From NCBI RefSeq assembly GCF_001730365.1, contig NZ_MIKB01000015.1, positions 1 to 64,000 of the forward strand: DNA of 64,000 nucleotides, in the 5' to 3' direction. The notes below the pieces were generated by a model that saw only the letters and a list, made by a program, of their open reading frames with translations, ran no database searches and was not told the origin of the DNA. Position 1 is the first letter of the stretch, and each line of letters starts with the position of its first letter. The DNA comes from Enterococcus quebecensis (GTDB taxonomy: Bacteria; Bacillota; Bacilli; Lactobacillales; Enterococcaceae). Below are positions 34,163 through 42,344 of this stretch, in pieces. Position numbers and translations under genes: made by a program.

Positions 34163-34800
34163 TTTTCTTCCTCCAATCGACCTGCCACAATCCTTTTAAC
34201 AATTGTAGATTGAGCGATTTCTTCTGTATCATGGGTCACACGAATCAATGTAACATTTTTTTCCTGATTCAATTGCAACAGCCACTGATTGACGATTTGT
34301 TTACTTTCTTCATCTAAACCAGCTGTCACTTCGTCTAAAAGTAATACTTCTGGCAGGAATATCACATTGCGAATCAAGGCAATACGCTGTTTTTCTCCAC
34401 CTGACAATTCGGTGATTTTTTTATTGAGATATCTTTCAGGTAGTTTTACTTCTTTTAGTAATTCTAGTACGTGACTTTCTTGAAAGTCCTTTTTGCGTAC
34501 TTCATATGGGAACATGAAATTATCGCGTACTGTTTCACCAAATAAAGATGGTTGTTGAAAGCAGTATGATACTTGCATACGGTAATTTTCAGGTCTTAAT
34601 CCTGCAATATCTTGGTCATTAAAAAGAATTTTGCCTGTTGTTGGTGTTAGTAAAGAAGCCAACAACTTAAGTACCGTACTTTTCCCACTGCCTGAAGGTC
34701 CGGTGATGGTGGTGTGACTGCCTTTTTCAAAAGATATTGTCATATCGGTTATGATTGATTGTTCGTTATGTTTAAAAGATACAGATTCGGTTTTTAACAA
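34159..34800 (-). CDS. ABC transporter ATP-binding protein, FetA-like
   Basis: A 213-residue ATPase with Walker A GPSGSGKST, Q-loop CFQQPSLFG, signature ELSGGEKQR, Walker B LLLDEVTAGLD and switch His in VTHDTEE. It is paired with the FetB-like permease. A TTTTCAGCTA inverted repeat lies about 40 bases upstream at 34841-34870 and could be a control site. Confidence 0.9.
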   Translation of the reverse strand: MLKTESVSFKHNEQSIITDMTISFEKGSHTTITGPSGSGKSTVLKLLASLLTPTTGKILFNDQDIAGLRPENYRMQVSYCFQQPSLFGETVRDNFMFPYEVRKKDFQESHVLELLKEVKLPERYLNKKITELSGGEKQRIALIRNVIFLPEVLLLDEVTAGLDEESKQIVNQWLLQLNQEKNVTLIRVTHDTEEIAQSTIVKRIVAGRLEEEK

Positions 34801-34840
34801 GATTTTACTCAGTCCTTTAACTATTTTTTGGGGAAGTGTT

Positions 34841-34870
34841 TTTTCAGCTAATAATAAATAATAGCTGAAA
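34841..34870. promoter_or_regulatory. Inverted repeat upstream of the FetA-like gene
   Basis: TTTTCAGCTA and TAGCTGAAAA are perfect 10-bp arms separated by ten AT-only bases. There is no T tail in either direction, so an operator or leader hairpin is more likely than a terminator. Confidence 0.4.
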
Positions 34871-34988
34871 ATGTTTTGATTATACTCTCTATTATATACT
34901 AGTCTTTTCTTTTTCTATCGTTTTTTGGGAAGCTGAGTATTTTCATCTGATATTTCTTGAGTTAGTTAGTTACTTGTTTATTATTTAA

Positions 34989-35645
34989 TCAATGCGAATA
35001 CTCAGATGGATCATTTACCGAAAATAGTGGACGTTGTTCTTCATAGTTCACAAAATAAGTATCCTTAAACTTTTGAGCAAATATTTTTTCATCTAGATAT
35101 TGAACAACTTTTGTTTCAGTATTGAATAAGATATATGTTTCTTTTTCTTTATTCTTGAAGTAACCAAACCAGAATTGTCTCTTTCTCCAATTATCAGAGG
35201 AATACAATTTGATAACCGCTTTCTCTTTCTCTGATTCATCTTTTAAAACAACATTCATCATCTCTTCAGTAACTTGGAAATCTGTTTCATCAAAAACATT
35301 ATCTATTTTTTCAAACATCTCTTCTATCTTTTCGTGCTTTTCTCCATTTAGTTCGCGATCTTTTCTAAAATTGGCTAAGGCAAACTGATAATTATCCAAA
35401 TAGAAAAAGCAAACTCCTCGCTTATAATAAATATCATTATCTTCTTTTTTAGTTTTCTTACTTAATATGTTTAACGCTTTACCATATTCTTCTTGTTGCA
35501 CCAATTCTTCAAATTCATTATCCACAGATTGACTTTTTGTACTTGATTCTTCAGCTTGCTGTTGGGTTTCTTGTTTAGTACCAGTGCCACAGCCAGAAAA
35601 AAGTAGCAGACAGCTTACGCCTAGAATCAAATTAGGTTTTATCAT
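34989..35645 (-). CDS. Lipoprotein with a TPR-like segment
   Basis: A 218-residue protein with a lipoprotein signal (LLLFSGC lipobox, Cys near residue 20), a Gln/Ser-rich linker, and a helical region resembling a tetratricopeptide pair (ALNILSKK, YYKRGVCFFYLDNYQFALAN). The ATG at 35645 is seven bases after AGGAGG; another ATG two codons earlier is too close. Function unknown. It is the last gene of the cassette-like array at 35-39 kb. Confidence 0.7.
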   Translation of the reverse strand: MIKPNLILGVSCLLLFSGCGTGTKQETQQQAEESSTKSQSVDNEFEELVQQEEYGKALNILSKKTKKEDNDIYYKRGVCFFYLDNYQFALANFRKDRELNGEKHEKIEEMFEKIDNVFDETDFQVTEEMMNVVLKDESEKEKAVIKLYSSDNWRKRQFWFGYFKNKEKETYILFNTETKVVQYLDEKIFAQKFKDTYFVNYEEQRPLFSVNDPSEYSH

Positions 35646-35713
35646 TTTCATTCCTCCTCTCAATTGTATGAGGATTTAATTTCTATCTTTTTTTGGAAAT
35701 TTTTAGTTTTGGA

Positions 35714-36133
35714 TTACCGCAAATTGACTGGTTCAATAATTGATATTTTTTTTACGTCATTCAATATCTTTAATGGTACTCTGCCGCTACTCCTACCTCC
35801 TAGTTTTTCCCATGAACTAGCTGAAATAAATATCTTTACAAGCTTATCGTGTGGCACTATCATCCAATTTTCCAATGGCTTCCTATCATTTATTGGGAAA
35901 GCCATATAGATATCTTTACCAAAGTATTTTCGTTCCACTGAAACTCTTCCTTTTAACTGAATTTTTAAAACATGGTTTGTTTTGCAATGAACCGCAATAA
36001 AATCTGCACCTTGATCATCTACTGGTAACCAAGAACACATATATCCATAATCTACTAAGACTGAAGAAAGCTTTAAAAAATTTCTATGTTCCTTAAATCT
36101 AGGTGACATTTCAGTAAAATTTAGTTTTTCCAC
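35714..36133 (-). CDS. Unknown protein with a possible PD-(D/E)XK nuclease core
   Basis: A 139-residue protein starting at GTG with GAGGTG upstream. The segment DDQGADFIAVHC followed twelve residues later by LKIQLKGRVSV fits the D-x(n)-(D/E/Q)-x-K core of restriction-endonuclease-like folds, here with Gln before x-Lys. That is inference from pattern only. It could be a nuclease, a homing-type remnant, or a fold relative in toxin-immunity loci. Confidence 0.55.
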   Translation of the reverse strand: MEKLNFTEMSPRFKEHRNFLKLSSVLVDYGYMCSWLPVDDQGADFIAVHCKTNHVLKIQLKGRVSVERKYFGKDIYMAFPINDRKPLENWMIVPHDKLVKIFISASSWEKLGGRSSGRVPLKILNDVKKISIIEPVNLR

Positions 36134-36188
36134 TACAACACCTCTTTAATAGTCAGTCTGTATAACTATCGATTCTTTTTTGGAATTC

Positions 36189-36608
36189 TTATTGTATAAA
36201 AAAATTCTTTTCTTTTAGATACTGCAGATTGGTCATTTGCCACTTAGAGGTCAAGACTACTTGAGGTGTCTTGATTATTACTTTAGCATCATTGTACTTA
36301 AAAATAATTTTTGTTTGTATTAGTCCTTTTTTGTATTTAAAATCAATAATATCTTTATGATCCAGATAAGAAATATTCTCTGTAAAATTTCCTGACAAAC
36401 TTAACCCTACAAGAATAATTTGTTCTTCTGTAAAGAACACAAGTAAGTTTTTCATATCCGCTACAGCTACAGCTCCCGCCTGAAATACCATGTACTTCCA
36501 GAACTTTGGCTCAACATAGCCAAAAATAAAATTTTTCTCCTCGATAGATTCTATATTCGTTCTTTTAAAAAACTCCCTAATATTGTCTAACTTCCTAGCT
36601 TCGTTCAT
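36189..36608 (-). CDS. Hypothetical protein with a PH-like domain
   Basis: A 139-residue soluble protein. The centre (NLLVFFTEEQIILVGLSLSG, then KDIIDFKYKKGLIQTKIIF) alternates strands in the manner of bacterial PH (YokE/YvbH-like) domains. No function is known. ATG at 36608 follows GGAGGAAAAAG. The stop is followed within four bases by the junction motif shared by this gene array. Confidence 0.6.
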   Translation of the reverse strand: MNEARKLDNIREFFKRTNIESIEEKNFIFGYVEPKFWKYMVFQAGAVAVADMKNLLVFFTEEQIILVGLSLSGNFTENISYLDHKDIIDFKYKKGLIQTKIIFKYNDAKVIIKTPQVVLTSKWQMTNLQYLKEKNFFIQ

Positions 36609-36683
36609 TCTTTTTCCTCCTATTGAATGCACTTTTCCTTTTTTTGAGTGCATATTTAACAATTTCAAAATATAATTTGAGCT

Positions 36684-36960
36684 TTACTGATTCTTTTTGG
36701 AAATAAGACTATCAAATGCACTCCAATAACTCTGTACTGCTTTTTCAGCTTCAGATATAGAAGAAAAGTTAGTAAGTGTTAAATAATTATCTCCATTATA
36801 GTTTTAGACCATTCGATTTCTATATTTCTCTAACTCTTTTTCTGATTGAAGTTGCCTATACAAATTGATCAAATTAGCATCAACTATTTATAACAACTAA
36901 TTTGGAGCAACTATTTCTGTATTTTTAGCAGGATAGTTCATTTCTTGAATTTTACCGTAA
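36684..36960 (-). pseudogene. Decayed gene, C-terminal remnant
   Basis: Minus-strand frames interrupted by stops still read as protein: RQLQSEKELEKYRNRMV, stop, NYNGDNYLTLTNFSSIS then EAEKAVQSYWSAFDSLISKK. The original protein is not recognised. The end (SLISKKNQ) is like the end of the fragment at 37233. Confidence 0.4.
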
Positions 36961-36977
36961 CATCTTATCTCCTTCTT

Positions 36978-37229
36978 TTAATCTTTTTCAGTAAATTTAT
37001 ACTTATACCACGTGTATACTACGATCATTATGATTGACAAAGAAATAGTTACAAACAATCCTGCAAATCCATATATCATAAAAAGTAACGGATAAACTCC
37101 AAGTCCATTTTCGGTTGAGTCTAAATTGGGGAATAGTTGAAAAGCAATTAGAAAAGCAGACGTTGGAACAATGAGTATAAATAAATTGATCGCTAATAAA
37201 ACTTGGCTTACAACAAAGATTTTCTTCAT
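36978..37229 (-). CDS. Small membrane protein, 83 residues
   Basis: Two membrane segments (LLAINLFILIVPTSAFLIAF and FAGLFVTISLSIIMIVVYTW) and a basic tail. The ribosome site GAAAGG lies within the end of the upstream fragment. Unknown function; small two-segment proteins in such arrays can be immunity proteins, but nothing shows this directly. Confidence 0.6.
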   Translation of the reverse strand: MKKIFVVSQVLLAINLFILIVPTSAFLIAFQLFPNLDSTENGLGVYPLLFMIYGFAGLFVTISLSIIMIVVYTWYKYKFTEKD

Positions 37230-37232
37230 CTG

Positions 37233-37421
37233 TTAACCTTTCTGATCGATTTTGGAAATCAAGTCTTCTTTTAGTATAGTTAACTTTGATTTAACAACTC
37301 CAATTTTTTCATATGCTGAATAATCAAAATATTGGCTACCATACTTTTCAGCAAATTCTTTATCACTTAAATTTAAAACCTCTTCTATTCTTTTAGTAAT
37401 TTCTTTACTTTTAACAACTAT
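37233..37421 (-). pseudogene. C-terminal fragment of an unknown gene
   Basis: An open frame of 62 codons with no start codon: KEITKRIEEVLNLSDKEFAE, then YFDYSAYEKIGVVKSKL, ending EDLISKIDQKG. It reads like the C-terminus of a helical protein whose beginning has been lost. Confidence 0.45.
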
Positions 37422-37502
37422 TTAATCCTTATAGTTATGAACATATTTACTTCTATTCCTTTTTATGAGACACTAAAAATAGTAACAAGGAGGTGATAAA
37501 TA

Positions 37503-37583
37503 ATGAAAATTTTGCTTATAATATGTATTACAGTAGCAATATGCGCTGCCTTATACTCAACAAGAAAGAACGCTAAAAAGTAA
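37503..37583 (+). CDS. 26-residue single-span membrane peptide
   Basis: Encodes a peptide with one membrane segment (KILLIICITVAICAALYS) and a basic tail RKNAKK. The ribosome site AAGGAGGTGAT is a full match to the 16S anti-Shine-Dalgarno, eight bases before the ATG. It is the only plus-strand gene within a minus-strand array. Size, topology and charge are those of type I toxins or small regulatory membrane peptides; no antisense RNA is obvious. Confidence 0.55.
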   Translation: MKILLIICITVAICAALYSTRKNAKK

Positions 37584-37630
37584 CATTGGTCTTTTTGTCT
37601 TAAATGCCAAACAACATAGTTATATTGTTT

Positions 37631-37920
37631 TCATCCTCTATCATTTTTGGCATAATATCTTAATTTCTTTTCTAACTCATGCCTAGCATTAGAAAACTGA
37701 CTTGTTGTGTCTTCAAATTCGCTTCTTATCCCTAGAGTTTGTGCGGTAGGGGAGAGTCTCCCAAAGAACCCATACAACCAAATATTTGAGTTTTTGCTAT
37801 TACTTATTTTGCTTTTTCTTGATCGTTTAAATCTGAATCTAAAATTTCTAAAGCTATCTCAAACATCTTTGCAAAACCAGTATAATTTAATTTTTTTGAT
37901 AAATATTTGAGTTCTAATAG
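37631..37920 (-). pseudogene. Decayed gene in at least two frames
   Basis: Minus-strand segments LELKYLSKKLNYTGFAKMF, then EIALEILDSDLNDQEKAK and a stop, are followed in another frame by SEFEDTTSQFSNARHELEKK and a stop. They look like pieces of one or two helical proteins. Not recognised. Confidence 0.4.
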
Positions 37921-38028
37921 CGGTAATCAAAAATCTCTTAGCGATTGTTTTAATTGCTCCCTTTTAATTTTCAAAAACATAAACAATCTCACAAATATTT
38001 CACTCCGTTCAATCCTTTTTGAGAACCT

Positions 38029-38622
38029 CTATTCTTCTATTTCAATAGCATAACTTACCCACGATCCATTACCTAAATATCTTGCAGCGTACCATGAACC
38101 ATCATCATTTTGAGTTGGGTCACAAAATATTCTTGAAGGAGCATCTAGAACTAAATGCAACGCTGCAAGTATTTCAAAAAGATAGTACAAAGTTCCATAA
38201 TACGGTATAGATTTTATAAACTCATGTCTCAAACTCTGATAAGCGTTATTCCATGAAAATTGATTATTGCCAGATTTAGATACATTACTAAACATTTTAT
38301 TTACTCTTTCTTCATTCCTTTTAAACGAATAAAATGATTTTTTTTGGAATTGAAAAAGTTTCCAGTGTACATACGTAAACTTTTTCTCTAACCCCAATTC
38401 TTCAATTAGTCGATCGTCATCATATTTTAAGCGTTCTTGTGTATCTTTTTTATCTTTGTATTGATATTTTAAAGCAGACTCCAATAAACTTGCTGACCGC
38501 AATACTAAATCTGCTATTTTAGGAGAGTACACGTGTTTTTGTTCCTCACTAAATGTAATTGAATAAGATAGTTCCATCACTTCAGCCTCTAATGCATTAT
38601 AAATCTGTTCATACTCTTCCAT
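38029..38622 (-). CDS. Hypothetical protein, 197 residues (possibly HEPN-like)
   Basis: A soluble, largely helical protein. The segment NNAYQSLRHEFIKSIPYYG resembles the conserved helix of some HEPN-like proteins (N..Y..LRH), but the R-x4-6-H ribonuclease motif is not clear, so this is weak. It starts exactly after the stop of the 87-residue gene; the AGGAGG ribosome site is encoded in that gene's last codons. Confidence 0.6.
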   Translation of the reverse strand: MEEYEQIYNALEAEVMELSYSITFSEEQKHVYSPKIADLVLRSASLLESALKYQYKDKKDTQERLKYDDDRLIEELGLEKKFTYVHWKLFQFQKKSFYSFKRNEERVNKMFSNVSKSGNNQFSWNNAYQSLRHEFIKSIPYYGTLYYLFEILAALHLVLDAPSRIFCDPTQNDDGSWYAARYLGNGSWVSYAIEIEE

Positions 38623-38886
38623 CTAATTCCTCCTAATTAATCCTTTTTGGGAAACTAGACTACTTTTTTCTAGCCTATAAAATAAATATGAATATAAAGG
38701 AAAGAACATTAAAAATGAAAGTACTCCCATTATAAAAGAGAGAAGATCATCAACATTTTCCAATAGTATCTTTTTTATTAAAAGTGCTGTTATAAATGTA
38801 GCAACATTTATTGTTATCTTAATTTTATACGAACTTTCATTATATAATTTGTCAGTGACCCTATAATAGTTCAACAACTTTTTCAT
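38623..38886 (-). CDS. Small membrane protein, 87 residues
   Basis: Two membrane segments (NVATFITALLIKKIL and LLSFIMGVLSFLMFFPLYSY). Ribosome site AAAGGAGAG. Its final codons (SSLVSQKGLIRRN) contain both the recurring junction motif and the ribosome site for the next gene. Function unknown. Confidence 0.65.
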   Translation of the reverse strand: MKKLLNYYRVTDKLYNESSYKIKITINVATFITALLIKKILLENVDDLLSFIMGVLSFLMFFPLYSYLFYRLEKSSLVSQKGLIRRN

Positions 38887-38978
38887 TGTACTCTCCTTTC
38901 TGATCCTTTTTTGTACTTAAACCTGAAAATCTTCGTGTTAAACTACAATTTTTTAGTGTTTTGTAGTATAATAAAACA

Positions 38979-39103
38979 GAAAAGAGAGAGATGCGCTAAC
39001 ATACCTCTCTTATGTAGAACCGTTTAAGACGGTAGCATTGGTTAATTAATCATTAGAAATGATCGCTAACTTGCCAAAGTTAATGAGCGGTCATTTCTTT
39101 TTG
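38979..39103 (+). ncRNA. Antitoxin RNA of a Hol-Tox type I toxin-antitoxin
   Basis: A plus-strand transcript is predicted from TAGTATAAT (-10 at 38967) through the hairpin AGAGAG...CTCTCT and the segment GAACCGTTTAAGACGGTAGC to a terminator at 39055-39099 (AGAAATGATCGCT / AGCGGTCATTTCT, T run). It runs tail-to-tail into the toxin gene and shares that terminator. The GAACCGTTTAAGACGGT segment recurs, as I recall, in antitoxin RNAs of this family in enterococci. Confidence 0.7.
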
Positions 39104-39195
39104 TCGTTTTTTTGCAAGTCCACAATCAATTTAATCAAAGCAATGGTAAACATACCAAAACTTAGAATCAATTGAATTGCTTCTAATGCGGACAA
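39091..39195 (-). CDS. Putative holin-like toxin (Hol-Tox/TxpA-like type I toxin)
   Basis: A 34-residue peptide: LSALEAIQLILSFGMFTIAL is the family signature (single membrane span), followed by a basic tail DKKK. TTG at 39195 is the start, eight bases after AAAGGAG; an in-frame ATG at 39213 precedes that ribosome site. An extended -10 (TGATATACT) at 39289 would give a leader of about 85 bases with a stem-loop. Expression would be blocked by the convergent RNA at 38979. Confidence 0.8.
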   Translation of the reverse strand: MSALEAIQLILSFGMFTIALIKLIVDLQKNDKKK

Positions 39196-39431
39196 AAGGC
39201 TTTCTCCTTTCATAGATTTCAGCACTTATTCTCATAAGCACCACACCCCTTCGGAAGTTGCCACCGTCATAACTTTTCTGCATTGATTAGTATATCATAC
39301 ATGAGATTTTCAAATTCATTTTTTTCTGAAGGATAATTGCCTAGCTTTGTCTTTCAAAATCATCTTAGAATTGCTCTGTCAGTATCGTAGTTTTGTGATA
39401 TTTTGATTTTCTTGTAACTTTTGGACCATTT

Positions 39432-40031
39432 TTATAAATCTAAGCTGATTACTACAGTAACTTTGTCTTCCTGAGTAATCCCAATATAACGCAAGGTTTC
39501 ACGCTGTGAAGAAGGAGTAAGTAATTCCTGAATAATCTCGATTGACGTTCCGTTTTTGTATAGAAAGTAAACAAACGTTTTTCGCATCGAATGGCTGACA
39601 ATAGTTTTTAAGCCCATACTCATGGCCGCATTACTCAAAATCTCCCACAAGGTTTGTCGTTTCATTGGTTCATTTTCTCCTTTTTGACTTGGAAACAAGT
39701 AATAATCAAAATCTCGATTGGCTACTTCATAGGAAAATAATTCATTGCAGTATTCCATACCCAACTTTCTAAGCTTATTCGAAATAATAATCGAATTATG
39801 CATACCCGTCTTTTGCTCTTTCATTTCCAATCGATATTTGGCAATCACTCGATCACGAGAGATCGTTAAGACGTCCGATAATTTTAACCGGCGCAGATGT
39901 GAAATCCGATAGGCCGTATTTATTCCAATCGAAAACAGCAACTCGTTTCGTTGACCCATTTTTCAAGAGGATAAAATAGCTTTCATCGTATCGATCTGTT
40001 TTTTGTCACGAATTGGTTCAACAATTTTCAA
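39432..40031 (-). pseudogene. Tyrosine recombinase/integrase broken by an in-frame stop
   Basis: From a TTG at 40031 the frame reads KIVEPIRDKKQIDTMKAILS, then TGA at codon 23, then continues with KMGQRNELLFSIGINTAYRI, the normal family sequence. Catalytic residues remain: Arg in YRISHLRRLK, Lys in KEQKT, HSMRKTF and Tyr in TLRYIGI. Only the part after the stop (39432-39959, 175 residues) could be made, from an internal ATG. This suggests an old mobile-element integrase. Confidence 0.75.
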
Positions 40032-40048
40032 AAAAATCCCTTTTTTTC

Positions 40049-40093
40049 TAAATCTGACTTAACACCATTAAAGCATGGTTTAAGTCAGATTTA
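40049..40093. repeat. Strong 19-bp hairpin upstream of the broken integrase
   Basis: TAAATCTGACTTAACACCAT pairs with ATGGTTTAAGTCAGATTTA (one mismatch). It directly precedes the integrase start; it may be a terminator for plus-strand transcription, a recombination-related site, or the end of an element. The rest of 40094-40428 has only the terminator at 40211. Confidence 0.5.
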
Positions 40094-40210
40094 TTCTTAT
40101 CCAAGTTTTCATATTTTCTAGTTTTCTGATTTTCGACAGCCTAATTTCTTTATTTTCAATATTAAAGTTTTGATAGTCATTTGAAAAAAATCAGTGATTA
40201 TTTTCAAATT

Positions 40211-40243
40211 AATAAAAAGACCTAGAGGAAACTCCCTCTAGGA
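40211..40243 (-). terminator. Terminator after the LRR-protein gene
   Basis: CCTAGAGG pairs with CCTCTAGG, followed on the minus strand by TCTTTTTATT, about 190 bases after the stop. Confidence 0.6.
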
Positions 40244-40428
40244 TTCATGACAATCGTTTTAATTCTTTGTTTTTTTCATCGACATTAGTTGGCAAAGAAC
40301 CTTTTTAGCAATGCTGATTTTTTGAGTTTTTAAACTTTGGGATCTTCATTTAAACATAGGTTCTCTGAAATGATTCTTAGCTACATATGTTTGCCTACTA
40401 GTAAAACAATTTTTTGCCGATAAAACTT

Positions 40429-41271
40429 TTAATCAATCCAGTTTATTGGAATTTTAGTATCTCCTGAAAAATGGTAGTTTTCACCTACAGAAGTATCCCA
40501 AGTTAACAATAAAAATTCAGTATCATTGTCTATATTTTCCCACCTCAAAAGACTATCTTTTTCTGTAAATGTCACTTCTTCGTCATCTCCGTAATATTTT
40601 ACTACACTATCTTTAAACTGCGATGATTTTATGACTGGGCTATACATTTCATAAGTTTTTGTTCCCTTTTTTAACGTAATTGTTTGTAAAAGTCCTGCAG
40701 TATCGATTTTTATTCTCTTCAAATTAGTCAATTCTGATAGGTCTGACAAATCATATAGTGCTAACATGTCCATTTTCTCAGGCCAACTTTCTCTATCAGA
40801 CACTCCCCGACTACCTATCGTAAGCTTTTCTAAATTCTCTAAATTTCTAAGATCTTTCAGATTAGTGTTATTACCATACGTAACAAGAATTTCCTTAAGT
40901 TTACGAGAATTTTTTATAGGAGTAAAATCTTGTAATTCATCTATAAATTCGCCCATTAAACGTTCTAAGTTTTCTGCATGCTCCAAACCATTTAGATAAG
41001 GTTCTACCCAATCAGAACCAACATATGTAACCTTGTCCATATATTCCAAAGGAATCACGCCGTATCTATTATAAACATATTCAAGATCCTTAGCTAGATT
41101 GCTCTCGCCATCCTCACTCAATTTAGTTTTAATACCTTCGAATAAATTACTTCGCACATCTATTGAGGGCACTTGAATAAAACCATTCCCCCCCGTTGCT
41201 TTCGCTACCAAAGGAAAAACTAACGTTCCTAACATTAATGTCCCAACAATTGTAATTAATTTTTTTTTCAT
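40429..41271 (-). CDS. Secreted leucine-rich-repeat protein (internalin-like, without anchor)
   Basis: A 280-residue exported protein: signal peptide (LITIVGTLMLGTLVFPLVAKA), a helical cap, then three to four LRR-like units (NLKDLRNLENLEKLTIG; YDLSDLSELTNLKRIKID), then a beta-rich C-terminus ending NYHFSGDTKIPINW that resembles the immunoglobulin-like end of internalin repeats. There is no LPXTG or wall-binding motif, so it should be released. GGGGAGGAT precedes the ATG. Possible adhesion or host-interaction role is inference. Confidence 0.7.
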   Translation of the reverse strand: MKKKLITIVGTLMLGTLVFPLVAKATGGNGFIQVPSIDVRSNLFEGIKTKLSEDGESNLAKDLEYVYNRYGVIPLEYMDKVTYVGSDWVEPYLNGLEHAENLERLMGEFIDELQDFTPIKNSRKLKEILVTYGNNTNLKDLRNLENLEKLTIGSRGVSDRESWPEKMDMLALYDLSDLSELTNLKRIKIDTAGLLQTITLKKGTKTYEMYSPVIKSSQFKDSVVKYYGDDEEVTFTEKDSLLRWENIDNDTEFLLLTWDTSVGENYHFSGDTKIPINWID

Positions 41272-41434
41272 AATTTTATCCTCCCCTACAAAAGATTATA
41301 TCAATATGTTTGAAAGCGTTCAACATATAATTGTATTTTGGATAAAAAGTATCATTCTATCTTTTACCTAAAACGAAGGTATCCAGGAGCTGAAAAGAAT
41401 AACCAGGAGAAATGGCTATATTCTTTGTAAGTGA

Positions 41435-41602
41435 CAGGATGAAGTACATGGTTGTAAACAGAAATGGTCACACATTGAAATTCATGATTTAGCACTCAAA
41501 CTAGGTTTATCCCCTAAAGAGTTATTTATCCTGGTAAATCAAAAAACGCCCAAAATTAATAATAAACAGCAGCATGCTAGAAAAAACCATAGTTATCTTT
41601 GA
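41435..41602 (+). pseudogene. Gene fragment of unknown origin
   Basis: A 55-codon frame without start: QDEVHGCKQKWSHIEIHDLA, LKLGLSPKELFILVNQKTPK, then a basic tail. The helix-turn-helix-like middle (HDLALKLGLSPKELF) suggests the end of a DNA-binding protein. Other coding-like scraps precede it in different frames. Confidence 0.35.
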
Positions 41603-41707
41603 GTATTTCAAGTTAAATGATTATGTAAAATTTGAGTATAGCAAAAGTGATCTTGTGCAAGTGTAATAGGATCACTTTGTTCCAGTAAATTTTAAATGTA
41701 AATAAAG

Positions 41708-41733
41708 GTCAGAGCTATTTTACTCTGACCTAA
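41708..41733 (-). terminator. Terminator after the 59-residue gene
   Basis: AGGTCAGAG pairs with CTCTGACCT just after the small gene at 41739; the minus-strand tail is TTTATTTAC. Confidence 0.65.
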
Positions 41734-41738
41734 AATAC

Positions 41739-41918
41739 TTATAATTTATTTGCTTTTTTCTCTTTTTTATCAATAACTGATGTTTTTTCAGGAAATATTA
41801 CTTCAAGATCATTACTCTTATCTACAAAAACAAAATCATTTTTTTCTTTTAGAATTTGAACGGTAGTAGCATTGTTATCTACTGGTTCTGGTGTTGGGGA
41901 GCTGTAGTCGTTATTCAT
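41739..41918 (-). CDS. Hypothetical protein, 59 residues
   Basis: A small hydrophilic protein (N-terminus MNNDYSSPTPEPVDNN, then ILKEKNDFVFVDKSNDLEVI, lysine-rich end). A perfect AGGAGG lies seven bases before the ATG and a terminator follows, so it is a real single-gene unit. No family is recognised. Confidence 0.6.
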   Translation of the reverse strand: MNNDYSSPTPEPVDNNATTVQILKEKNDFVFVDKSNDLEVIFPEKTSVIDKKEKKANKL

Positions 41919-42063
41919 ATTATGACCTCCTATTTTCTTTATATAAATTTATACCACAAATAACGTGATACATTCTGACAAATATAACGATAAAGAAAGC
42001 GCATACACACTTTTGCTTGTCTGGTATCATAAACATATGAAATAAATTATTAAAGGAAAATCA

Positions 42064-42297
42064 ATGAAACTATACGTTGTAACGAAGTATGAAAATAAAG
42101 ACGGGTACACTGCTTACTACAAACAATGTTAGTTTTTTTGGGAATTAGGTGTTGTCTTAAATAGCTCTCTAGATCCATTCAAGCTAATTAAGAATTTCAA
42201 TGAAAAGATACCTATTAAGATAAAAATGTTCAGTAGAGTATCAGTAATTGACCGTTTTATAAACGCTACTCTGACAAGACTATTCAGTGTTCAATAG
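42064..42297 (+). pseudogene. 78-codon gene broken by a stop codon
   Basis: AAAGGAAAATC precedes an ATG that reads MKLYVVTKYENKDGYTAYYK QC, then TAG at codon 23, then continues in the same frame as FFWELGVVLNSSLDPFKLIK and on to RLFSVQ. A terminator follows at 42322-42344. The product is not recognised. Confidence 0.5.
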
Positions 42298-42321
42298 AGT
42301 TGCTCAAAATAAAAATTTAGG

Positions 42322-42344
42322 ATAGAGAATTTCTCTATCCTATT
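42322..42344 (+). terminator. Intrinsic terminator after the broken gene
   Basis: AGGATAGAGA pairs with TCTCTATCCT, then ATTTTG. Confidence 0.6.

Noticed and set aside
37707-37910. 67-codon plus-strand frame rich in Leu
   Set aside because: No ribosome site, and the opposite strand holds protein-like remnants in broken frames.
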